Origin: Bacillota bacterium
GTDB lineage: Bacteria; Bacillota; UBA4882; UBA10575
Direction of reading: 5' to 3'
NCBI GenBank assembly: GCA_003511465.1
Contig: DOID01000080.1
Span: 1,961 to 7,168 of the forward strand
Length of the DNA: 5,208 nt
The notes under the pieces were generated by a model. That model saw nothing but the letters and a program-made list of their open reading frames with translations. It had not been told where the DNA came from and did not search any database. Of this stretch, positions 1 to 5,013 are shown one piece after another. Position 1 is the stretch's first letter; every line of letters starts with the position of its first letter. The translations under genes were made by a program, and so were the position numbers.

Positions 1-1232
1 CGCTTGATATTGTCAACCACTGCGCCCTCAGTATCAGCTGTTATAACAAACACATCGACCGGCTCATCCTGTCCAAACCTCCAACACCTTCTAACCGCTT
101 GATAGTACTCCTCGAAACTATCGGAAAGCCCGACAAACGCCATCTTGGAGCAATGTTGCCAATTCATCCCGAAACCAGCGATTGATGGTTTAGTCACGAG
201 CTTCAGGAATTCACCCTGAGTAAACCCGGTCATCCGTGATTCTTTTTGCTCTGGTGGCTGACTGCCGCGAATCTCGACTGCTCCTTCAATCTGCCTGGTG
301 AGCTCCTCGCTCTCGCTGTTAAGATTACACCAAGAGATCATCGGTTCATTAAGATTGTTTGCAATTTCAGCACACTTTGCCGCCCGTTCCTGGACGGTAA
401 TACTTCGCGCTCTTTGGCGTTCCTGCAGAGTCTCGGCCACAATCGGGAACAATGCTCCTTCTGCCGGTTTCCCTAAATCAAGAGTAATTTGATGGATCCT
501 TAGCTCCGGAAGAATGAATTCACCATCGTCATATCCTAAATCTGATGGCTTTTGCATCATTACCGCCCAGCTGGCAACCCATTCCCAATAGCGCTCTACA
601 GCATGGCCTTTGAGCCGCCATTTTGAGGTATTCCCCCCGTCGTGGACAAAGAACATGGATAACATCTCGGCCCGGGTCATAACCCCTAAAAACTCCGCAT
701 GATTGCCTAGTTCCATGTGGTCGTTAGGCGCTGGCGTGGCTGTACAGGCCAGCCGGAAAGGCGTCTTCCCGAATGCGTTAATAATATCGTTTCGTGTTTT
801 CCCGTCATATGCTTTTAAAATGGATGATTCGTCAAGTACAATCCCGGCGAATGCTGATGGTTCAAAGTGTTGCAGCATCTCGTAGTTGGTAATATTAAGC
901 CCATGGTTTATATCCGCCTGTTTCCGGCATAGGTTTACCTCGATTCCGAATTTCTTACCTTCCTGGACTGTTTGACTTGCCACCGCTAGGGGTGCTAAAA
1001 TCAATACATCCCCCTGCGTTTGTTGGTGTACGTGCTGTGCCCATGCAAGCTGCATCGGGGTCTTGCCGAGTCCGCATCCCGCGAAGATTGCGGACCGGCC
1101 TTTTTTTAGAGACCATCTTACGATGTCCCGCTGGAAATCGAAAAGTTGAGGGTTAATGTCATCCTTGCTGACAGTTATTCCAGCAGCCGGAGTGATGGTT
1201 GTTTTTTGTTTCAAAAAGTCTTCATAGGTCAT
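1..1232 (-). CDS. SNF2/DEAD-like phage helicase, C-terminus cut by window edge
   Basis: This is a superfamily 2 helicase/translocase of the SNF2-like kind common in phage replication modules. It probably remodels or unwinds DNA using ATP. About 410 residues are visible and the stop lies outside the window. Motifs in order: a Q-motif-like DFQRDIV (32-38), Walker A GCGLGKT (52-58), Walker B IVLDESS (131-137; DES in place of DEAH), motif III TATPAPND (164-171), motif V AGFGMNWQ (352-359), and motif VI QAVRRCWRFGQ (378-388). Motif VI matches the SNF2 pattern Q-x-x-x-R-x-x-R-x-G-Q. Both RecA-like lobes are therefore nearly complete. The ATG at 1232 is preceded by a strong TAAGGAGGTG (1238-1247), 5 bases upstream. 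It follows SSB by 23 bases, so the two are almost certainly co-transcribed. The fold and class are secure. The exact role (replication, recombination or fork repair) is inferred only from its neighbours. Confidence 0.93.
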   Translation of the reverse strand, partial: MTYEDFLKQKTTITPAAGITVSKDDINPQLFDFQRDIVRWSLKKGRSAIFAGCGLGKTPMQLAWAQHVHQQTQGDVLILAPLAVASQTVQEGKKFGIEVNLCRKQADINHGLNITNYEMLQHFEPSAFAGIVLDESSILKAYDGKTRNDIINAFGKTPFRLACTATPAPNDHMELGNHAEFLGVMTRAEMLSMFFVHDGGNTSKWRLKGHAVERYWEWVASWAVMMQKPSDLGYDDGEFILPELRIHQITLDLGKPAEGALFPIVAETLQERQRARSITVQERAAKCAEIANNLNEPMISWCNLNSESEELTRQIEGAVEIRGSQPPEQKESRMTGFTQGEFLKLVTKPSIAGFGMNWQHCSKMAFVGLSDSFEEYYQAVRRCWRFGQDEPVDVFVITADTEGAVVDNIK

Positions 1233-1255
1233 AAGTGCACCTCCTTATGTGCCGT

Positions 1256-1648
1256 CTAAAACGGCAGATCGTCTAAGTTAATATCACCTACATCCTCTGC
1301 GGCCGTTTCAGGTTGACCCCTGGTGCCGTCCTTCGCCCAGTCCAAGAACTGGACAGAAGACGCCACCACTTCAGTGATCCATCGCCTCTCTCCGTCTTTG
1401 GTTTCGTAACTTCTGACTTGCAATCGCCCTTCTACCGCGCATAGTCTTCCTTTTCCGAGATAGTTGGCGCAGTTTTCCGCAGACTTTTTCCACACTACGA
1501 TCGGGACAAAATCTGCTTCTCTTTCACCTGTTTGAGTTTTATATTGGCGGTCTACCGCTAATGTGAAAGTAGCAACCGGCACTCCTTTTGGTGTATACCG
1601 TAATTCTGGATCTCTAGCTAGTCGCCCTATCAACACTACATGGTTCAT
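1256..1648 (-). CDS. ssb: single-stranded DNA-binding protein (SSB)
   Basis: This SSB coats single-stranded DNA at the replication fork and recruits partners through its C-terminal tip. It has 130 residues. The OB fold covers about residues 1-104, with the classic MNHVVLIGRLARDPELR start, FTLAVDR (28-34), DFVPIVVW (46-53), the VEGRLQVRSYE strand (72-82) and EVVASSVQFLD (93-103). A short linker then leads to an acidic tip ending DDLPF, equivalent to the DDIPF tail that binds replication and repair proteins. The length is short for a chromosomal SSB but usual for phage copies. I chose the ATG at 1648 because AAAAGGAG (1658-1665) lies 9 bases upstream. A start three codons earlier (1657) would have no spacer, and family members begin at MNxVxLIGRL. 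The first 35 bases overlap the end of the preceding small gene, suggesting translational coupling. Confidence 0.97.
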   Translation of the reverse strand: MNHVVLIGRLARDPELRYTPKGVPVATFTLAVDRQYKTQTGEREADFVPIVVWKKSAENCANYLGKGRLCAVEGRLQVRSYETKDGERRWITEVVASSVQFLDWAKDGTRGQPETAAEDVGDINLDDLPF

Positions 1649-1898
1649 TCTCCACATCTCCTTTTAGCTTGTTTAACGCATTGGTAGCCGTGCTTTGAAA
1701 CGCTCGCGCCGCCTCTGCTATTATCCTCGTTTGCTTCATTTTACCAGCGGTTTCCTTATAGAATGTCGGGTCAACCATGGGGCCCATCGCTTCAGCATAT
1801 TGGATCCTTGTTAGAAATCCATCTAAATCTAACTGCGAAACAGCTTGGGCAATTATCATGAGTTTGTTGTGGGTCTCACAATATTCCTCGTTTGTCAT
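1614..1898 (-). CDS. hypothetical phage protein between helicase loader and SSB, 94 aa
   Basis: I do not recognise a family. The protein has 94 residues with no signal peptide, membrane segment, cysteine cluster or nucleotide-binding motif. It looks largely helical: an amphipathic N-terminal stretch (about 3-35, TNEEYCETHNKLM onward), a GPMVDP turn (39-44), and a second Lys/Arg- and Ala-rich helix (about 50-80, including RIIAEAARAFQ). That would suit a small two-helix protein, perhaps a partner of the neighbouring replication proteins, but this is a guess from position. The start is well supported: AAGGAGGTG (1905-1913) lies 6 bases before the ATG and is immediately followed by the loader gene's TGA stop, so the two genes are coupled. 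Its 3' end overlaps the SSB start by 35 bases and carries the SSB ribosome binding site. Confidence 0.8.
   Translation of the reverse strand: MTNEEYCETHNKLMIIAQAVSQLDLDGFLTRIQYAEAMGPMVDPTFYKETAGKMKQTRIIAEAARAFQSTATNALNKLKGDVENEPCSVDRATS
1658..1665 (-). promoter_or_regulatory. ribosome binding site that fixes the SSB start
   Basis: The minus strand reads AAAAGGAG. It touches the in-frame ATG at 1657 directly, leaving no spacer, but sits 9 bases from the ATG at 1648. This supports the shorter, 130-residue SSB. The site lies inside the coding sequence of the upstream 94-residue gene. Confidence 0.75.
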
Positions 1899-1901
1899 AC
1901 T

Positions 1902-2708
1902 TCACACCTCCTTCATTCTCTCCGCCGCCCTCTTTCGCCGGTAACTACAGGCTGTGTTCTCCACCAGCCGGCACATTTCTACCAGACGGTCAAAAGAACG
2001 CGGACCAATTACCTTTTCCATTTCCGTCTCGGGCTCAAGATTTGTCGTGGCCATTAGTAACCGATTATGAAAACTAAGCGCTTCCATGATCTCCTCAAAC
2101 TTGCCACAATCAATGCTTGTCCACGCGCCGGACCCAATGTCGTCCAGGATTACCACGTCCGCATGGGATATAGCTGCCAGGATCTTGGTCTCATATTCGC
2201 TGAATTTCTCCGATACCTTGCGTATGAAGGTCGGCACGTTCTGGAACACGACTATGTAACCCTTTTTATCTAGTGCTTTAGCTGTAGCTGCGGCCAGATG
2301 ACTTTTCCCGTTGCCTGGGCTCCCGAAAAACAGGATGCCCTCCTTGGTATTTAGTCGCTGATCAATCCCTTTTACAAATTTGGCCGCTTCTAGAAAAGCC
2401 GTTTGGCTGCCCGTGGTTTGCTCCCAGTTTTGGAATGTGGCGTCTTTAAGCTTTTCGCCGACATCGGCCAGAGAGAAATATTTTTGAACACGTCGGCGGC
2501 GCTCCCGTTCTTCCATCACCTGTTGCAATTGCTTGCCTGCCTCAATCTCACACTGGCACGCTACAGGACACCACCGCTGGGTCCCATCATACCAATCCAC
2601 CAAGACTGGCTTAATTTCTTTACGGCACACCGGACAAACCTTGGTCTTTGGGGTCTGCCCGAATGATAAGCCGACTAATTGAGGGATCTGGCGTCCGATC
2701 GGCTCTAT
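1902..2708 (-). CDS. DnaC/DnaI/IstB-like AAA+ helicase loader with N-terminal zinc knuckle
   Basis: This helicase loader would deliver a DnaB-type helicase to the origin opened by the initiator encoded just upstream. Numbered from the ATA at 2708 (268 residues), it has a four-cysteine knuckle of the IstB/DnaI kind, CPVC (25-28) plus CQC (51-53), with C47 as an extra. A charged helical linker ERERRRRVQKYF (67-78) follows. The AAA+ core has Walker A GSPGNGKS (129-136), Walker B VVILDDIG (185-192), sensor ATTNL (220-224) and a basic GPRSFDRL segment (235-242) that would hold the arginine finger. The stop overlaps the next gene's ribosome binding site. The start is uncertain. The frame is open back to a GTG at 2855, with an ATG at 2804, but neither has a ribosome binding site and both fall in sequence that clearly encodes the conserved initiator C-terminus. 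The next standard start, GTG 2630, would remove the first zinc cysteine. I therefore favour ATA 2708, preceded by GAGGGGG at 8 bases. Confidence 0.92.
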   Translation of the reverse strand: MEPIGRQIPQLVGLSFGQTPKTKVCPVCRKEIKPVLVDWYDGTQRWCPVACQCEIEAGKQLQQVMEERERRRRVQKYFSLADVGEKLKDATFQNWEQTTGSQTAFLEAAKFVKGIDQRLNTKEGILFFGSPGNGKSHLAAATAKALDKKGYIVVFQNVPTFIRKVSEKFSEYETKILAAISHADVVILDDIGSGAWTSIDCGKFEEIMEALSFHNRLLMATTNLEPETEMEKVIGPRSFDRLVEMCRLVENTACSYRRKRAAERMKEV

Positions 2709-3468
2709 GTTTATTTCCCCCTCTCTGCATTTGTAATACCAGAGTGTCCCACTTCTCCCGAAGTTTCCTGGTGGAGAGTATGTTGGATCGCCAAAAAGAA
2801 TCATTTTGGCACCAAGTAATGACTTTATAAATCTCCGTTGGGTCGCGGCTATCACGCCGAATCATGAGATCAATCTCCCGTGCCCACTTGCGCAAACCTT
2901 CTTCGGTGTCTGGCGGAACCCTAGCGTTCGGGAGGTTTTCTAGAATCTTGGTTCTAAGCAAAGCGGCTAGTTTGTGCTCTTTGGATTCTTTAGGGAAGGG
3001 TTTTGGCACCGTCGCGGGAACCTGCGACGATGATCTATAGTTCAATTGATTATAGTTAATTGATTCTAGTTTGGGTGCACCGTGTGCACCACCCTGGTGC
3101 ATCCCATGCACTACCCCTGGTGCATCCTGTGCACTAGGTGCTGGTGCACTGGGTGCACTATCATCTGGTTTGGGGCTTTGCGGTTTGTGCTTCAGAATAT
3201 ATTTATTGCTTATTTCGCCCGATTGTTTAACTATGTATCCATACTGTTCTAGCTCCTGGATACAGTTTATTACTTGACGTCTGCTAATACCGGACACCTT
3301 AGCCAGGGTATTTAGAGACGGCCAGCATTCTTTTGATACCCCTGCATATTTGCTTAAGTACACATATAGAAGGCGGGTATCTTTTTTAAGCCGCAAGTCT
3401 TCAAGCGGTGCATTTTCGACTATTGTGTAATACCATCCCTCGCGCTCAACTTGACATTTTGTATCCAT
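2620..3468 (-). CDS. phage replication initiator, winged-helix O/DnaD-like protein carrying the putative origin
   Basis: The predicted role is to bind the origin and start phage DNA replication. It has 282 residues. The N-terminal winged-helix domain (about 8-95) has the recognition helix in WPSLNTLAKVSGISRRQV (49-66) and a wing near GYIVKQ (77-82). A low-complexity Ala/Pro/Ser/Gly/His linker (about 98-162) is encoded by the iteron-like repeats. The C-terminal helical domain (about 163-250) ends in NDSFWRSNILSTRKLREKW (222-240) and DTLVLQMQ (241-248), a conserved ending in phage O/DnaD-like replication proteins. The ATG at 3468 has AGGAGGG (3475-3481) 6 bases upstream and overlaps the previous gene by 23 bases. 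The last 34 residues (249-282) look unconserved and overlap the 5' part of the loader gene by at least 89 bases. A winged-helix protein before a DnaC-like loader is the standard initiator/loader pair. I leave the symbol blank because several unrelated names are in use. Confidence 0.93.
   Translation of the reverse strand: MDTKCQVEREGWYYTIVENAPLEDLRLKKDTRLLYVYLSKYAGVSKECWPSLNTLAKVSGISRRQVINCIQELEQYGYIVKQSGEISNKYILKHKPQSPKPDDSAPSAPAPSAQDAPGVVHGMHQGGAHGAPKLESINYNQLNYRSSSQVPATVPKPFPKESKEHKLAALLRTKILENLPNARVPPDTEEGLRKWAREIDLMIRRDSRDPTEIYKVITWCQNDSFWRSNILSTRKLREKWDTLVLQMQRGGNKHRADRTPDPSISRLIIRADPKDQGLSGVP
2717..2723 (-). promoter_or_regulatory. G-rich ribosome binding site for the helicase loader
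   Basis: The minus strand reads GAGGGGG, 8 bases before an ATA codon at 2708. It is the only good ribosome binding site near the N-terminal end of the loader frame. A similar G-rich site (AAAGGGGGG, 4803-4811) serves the PAPS-reductase gene in this same operon, which makes such a site credible here. It lies within the initiator coding sequence. Confidence 0.5.
3010..3029. repeat. short hairpin beside the AT-rich block
   Basis: CGTCGC (3010-3015) is perfectly complementary to GCGACG (3024-3029) across an 8-base loop, GGGAACCT. It sits one base outside the AT-rich repeats. There is no U-run, so it is not a terminator. It could mark the edge of the opened origin or be a priming structure, or it may be chance within coding sequence. 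Confidence 0.4.
3031..3072. repeat. three AT-rich direct repeats, candidate DNA unwinding element
   Basis: The plus strand has TGATCTATAGTT (3031-3042), TGATTATAGTT (3047-3057) and TGATTCTAGTTT (3061-3072), starting 16 and 14 bases apart. The last two units also share AATTGATT (3044-3051 and 3058-3065). Thirty-one of the forty bases from 3031 to 3070 are A or T, in contrast to the GC-rich repeats next to them. They are analogous to the AT-rich repeats that melt first at oriC or lambda ori. The role is inferred. Confidence 0.7.
3073..3159 (-). repeat. four tandem iteron-like repeats, each with paired TGCA boxes
   Basis: On the minus strand the units run 3159-3136, 3135-3113, 3112-3090 and 3089-3073. 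Each has the form AGTGCAnnn followed by a second (A/G)TGCACC, so the TGCA cores within a unit are 9 bp apart (3154/3145, 3130/3121, 3107/3098, 3085/3076 by lowest coordinate). Cores recur every 24, 23 and 22 bp between units, near two helical turns. The second and third units match at 19 of 23 positions. The GTGCAC core is itself a palindrome, so each box could bind a symmetric dimer. The translation is an SAP/GMHQGG-type linker. Confidence 0.85.
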
Positions 3469-3757
3469 GTGCAGCCCTCCTGGCCAGACGGCCTTGCTTT
3501 AATTCTTTCTCATGCTGATCAATCCGCCGCCCTACTTCCCACGATTTTGTGTGGAAGATTTCCCCGATTTCTGTTAATGTCATCCCGATCTTCCACATGG
3601 CATACATTTCCTTGGTCTGTGCCATAAAGAGGTCTTGCCTCGATGTATTAGGATCCGGAGCGATGATTTGAAACGCTTCGTCAAGCGTCATATTTTTGAC
3701 CAGACACAAGGTCAAGGAGTAATAGCCGATTTCACGCCCAGCTAGTTCTTTTGGCAT
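3446..3757 (-). CDS. small helix-turn-helix phage protein, 103 aa
   Basis: This is a 103-residue protein of unknown specific role with a likely helix-turn-helix. Residues 50-64 (EMYAMWKIGMTLTEI) followed by GEIFHTKSWEVGRRI (65-79) resemble the 'G-x-T-x-x-E-I-A-x-x-F/L-x-x-S' pattern of regulators and sigma-region-4-like domains. A basic C-terminal tail (KELKQGRLARRAA, 84-96) could also touch DNA. The N-terminal third (1-40) has no recognisable motif. The start has AGGAGGTG (3764-3771) 6 bases upstream, and the preceding gene's TAG stop is part of that ribosome binding site. Its end overlaps the initiator start by 23 bases. It may regulate the operon or act as an accessory origin-binding protein. 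Both ideas come from position and the helix-turn-helix alone. Confidence 0.85.
   Translation of the reverse strand: MPKELAGREIGYYSLTLCLVKNMTLDEAFQIIAPDPNTSRQDLFMAQTKEMYAMWKIGMTLTEIGEIFHTKSWEVGRRIDQHEKELKQGRLARRAAHGYKMSS
3475..3481 (-). promoter_or_regulatory. ribosome binding site of the replication initiator
   Basis: The minus strand reads AGGAGGG, with a 6-base spacer to the ATG at 3468. It lies inside the 3' end of the upstream helix-turn-helix gene, so ribosomes finishing that gene end at 3446, just past this start. This is a typical arrangement for translational coupling. Confidence 0.85.
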
Positions 3758-3769
3758 AAACTACACCTC

Positions 3770-4795
3770 CTAAACCGCCGTCTCAAACGGTAGTTCTGTC
3801 TGTATTATTGGCGGCGTTTCCCACTCGACGCCGATATAATCTAAAACAACGCCCCATCCCATGTCATACATCCAGAATTTCCACTCCTTGGGGTTGTCCT
3901 CTCTCAACCTGTCAAACCGGTGGGGCCGCTTCTCGATGTGGATTCCAAAGCCGCACATCGTGCAGCCGGTTCGCTGCGCCCGGGTCGTTTCTAGTGTCCC
4001 ATCTGGGTCGCGGGCAATCTCTCCGTAAATTTCCGGCACCTGCACTTTAAGGTCTAAAGCTAGTTGGAGTAGGTCTTGACGGCTGAAAATCGCGAACGGG
4101 CAGGACCGGGTGGTCGTTTTTCCGTAGTAGTTACAGCCGTTCTTCATTAGCCCTAATTCACGTTGCCCTCCCTCACTTGCCATCAGCCCCATGTAAGGCT
4201 TTCTGCCAGTTCCTTTGGCATACAGATCGCATGGCTGCTCTTTCATCCAGTAACAACACCTATCCGATACCTTAAAAGGTGCTACTTTACATTCCAAGTC
4301 CGGCCTGTGGTCGTTGTATAGTCCAGCAAACAATCTTAGCCATTTATCAGGGAGTTTAATTTTGTCGCTATGCTGGAATTTACCCTGTTCTCCCATGTCC
4401 CCGGTCATTAGGGCGTGAATGAATGTTTGCTTTGGGTTGTCCGGTTTTTGCAAATGCTCGATTTTTCGGGCTTTCATCTTGCTGACAACCGGATACCCGA
4501 ACTCTCTTAATACCTGCACTTTGCTTTTCAATGGCTTAAGCGAAACGAAGTTATCAAAGTCTTTATGTACTGCTTGAATGCTCTTGTCCTCTAAGCTAGA
4601 TACCGATACACCGGGGATATCCTTGGCCACAGTCTCGCGAAGGAAGGTTAACAGGGTTATGCTATCCAGTCCACCCACGCTGACATAGACCGCGCCGTTA
4701 AGCCGATCGTAATACTCTCTAGCCCGCAGCTCGGCATGTCTGATTTTAGCCTGATACGGGAGACTCTGTTTTTGCATAAATGTTGCTGGATCCAT
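3770..4795 (-). CDS. phage PAPS-reductase-family protein (PP-loop ATPase/sulfotransferase-like)
   Basis: This 341-residue member of the adenine-nucleotide alpha-hydrolase (PP-loop) superfamily is of the kind usually labelled phosphoadenosine phosphosulfate reductase in phages. The PP-loop is YVSVGGLDSITLL (37-49), with V40 where the classic SGGxDS has serine and L43 where many members have lysine. From memory, unchecked, this variant recurs in Firmicute phage homologues. Further family-like segments are FKVSDRCCYWMK (174-185), GLMASEGGQRELG (203-215; the position of the G-x4-E-S-x2-R motif), RSCPFAIFSRQDLLQLA (230-246), and TGCTMCGFGIHIEKR (277-291), followed by PHRFDRL and a Trp-rich end. 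Cysteines 180, 181, 189, 221, 232, 278 and 281 could hold a metal or Fe-S cluster. The ATG overlaps the upstream stop as TAATG, with AAAGGGGGG (4803-4811) 7 bases before it. Assimilatory sulfate reduction is unlikely in this context. Sulfur transfer to DNA or tRNA, or another nucleotide reaction, is possible but unproven. Confidence 0.9.
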   Translation of the reverse strand: MDPATFMQKQSLPYQAKIRHAELRAREYYDRLNGAVYVSVGGLDSITLLTFLRETVAKDIPGVSVSSLEDKSIQAVHKDFDNFVSLKPLKSKVQVLREFGYPVVSKMKARKIEHLQKPDNPKQTFIHALMTGDMGEQGKFQHSDKIKLPDKWLRLFAGLYNDHRPDLECKVAPFKVSDRCCYWMKEQPCDLYAKGTGRKPYMGLMASEGGQRELGLMKNGCNYYGKTTTRSCPFAIFSRQDLLQLALDLKVQVPEIYGEIARDPDGTLETTRAQRTGCTMCGFGIHIEKRPHRFDRLREDNPKEWKFWMYDMGWGVVLDYIGVEWETPPIIQTELPFETAV

Positions 4796-4986
4796 TAAAT
4801 AACCCCCCTTTCGCCTACGGACGCATTTTTGTAGTGTTCAAACAACCCATCCTGCCTAAGCCTAAATCCTAGACCGTATATCCCACGGGTCGTCCTACCT
4901 AACTTTATACCAATTTCTCTTTTGGTCATCCGCTCCCAGTTGGAGCATATAAACCGGAGTTCATTGATCGTGTAAGATCGTGCCAT
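4795..4986 (-). CDS. small Myb/SANT-like helix-turn-helix protein, 63 aa
   Basis: This 63-residue basic protein is most likely DNA-binding. It has the layout of Myb/SANT or GcrA-like small domains: W17 in NWERMTKREIGIKLGR (16-31), then TTRGIYGLGFRLRQDGL (32-48). This matches the pattern 'W-x-x-M-T-x-x-E-I-x-x-x-L-G-R-T/S ... R-L-x-x-x-G-L'. Such proteins are frequent in phage early regions. The start has AAGGAGG (4992-4998) 5 bases upstream, 27 bases after the nuclease stop. Its TAA overlaps the ATG of the PAPS-reductase-like gene by one base, indicating coupled translation. A regulatory role is plausible, but the target cannot be read from the sequence. Confidence 0.85.
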   Translation of the reverse strand: MARSYTINELRFICSNWERMTKREIGIKLGRTTRGIYGLGFRLRQDGLFEHYKNASVGERGVI

Positions 4987-5013
4987 AAAAACCTCCTTCT
5001 TTAAGTCGCCGGA

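Larger units (their letters stand above)
3031..3159. other. putative phage replication origin inside the initiator gene
   Basis: Two repeat systems lie side by side within the linker-coding part of the initiator gene: four iteron-like repeats (3073-3159) and, downstream in the gene, an AT-rich block of three direct repeats (3031-3072). The order iterons, then AT-rich element, then the initiator's C-terminal half is the arrangement of the lambda origin inside gene O. Known biology: O-type initiators bind iterons within their own gene and melt the adjacent AT-rich DNA. Inference: the same happens here. The alternative is that the GC-rich repeats are only codon repetition from an Ala-Pro-rich linker. 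That would not explain the 22-24 bp spacing or the adjacent AT-rich repeats. Confidence 0.7.

Noticed and set aside
246..885. Plus-strand open frames opposite the helicase
   Set aside because: They have no family motifs and lie opposite a long minus-strand frame with all SNF2 helicase motifs.
1101..1107. Run of seven T residues, considered as terminator or slippage site
   Set aside because: It lies inside the helicase coding sequence (SLKKG), without a hairpin or any alternative product.
1649..1657. SSB start three codons upstream at ATG 1657
   Set aside because: It abuts the AAAAGGAG site with no spacer, and the SSB family begins at the following methionine.
2709..2855. N-terminal extension of the helicase loader from GTG 2855 or ATG 2804
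   Set aside because: Neither start has a ribosome binding site, and the same bases encode the conserved end of the initiator in another frame, so this part of the loader frame is most likely open by chance.
3073..3159. CRISPR array or minisatellite
   Set aside because: Units are only 22-24 bp with no unique spacers, lie within a coding frame and have paired internal boxes. Iterons explain them better.
3071..3277. Plus-strand 68-residue frame rich in Cys/Ala/Pro over the iterons
   Set aside because: It is the reverse reading of the TGCACC repeats inside the initiator gene, with no credible ribosome binding site and low-complexity content.
3451..3456. Plus-strand TTGACA as a -35 element
   Set aside because: No TATAAT-like box lies about 17 bases downstream, and it falls inside the initiator's first codons with no plus-strand gene after it.
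3808..4050. Plus-strand 80-residue frame opposite the PAPS-reductase-like gene
   Set aside because: The opposite strand carries the family's conserved C-terminal motifs (TGCTMCGFGIH and others). The plus frame has none.
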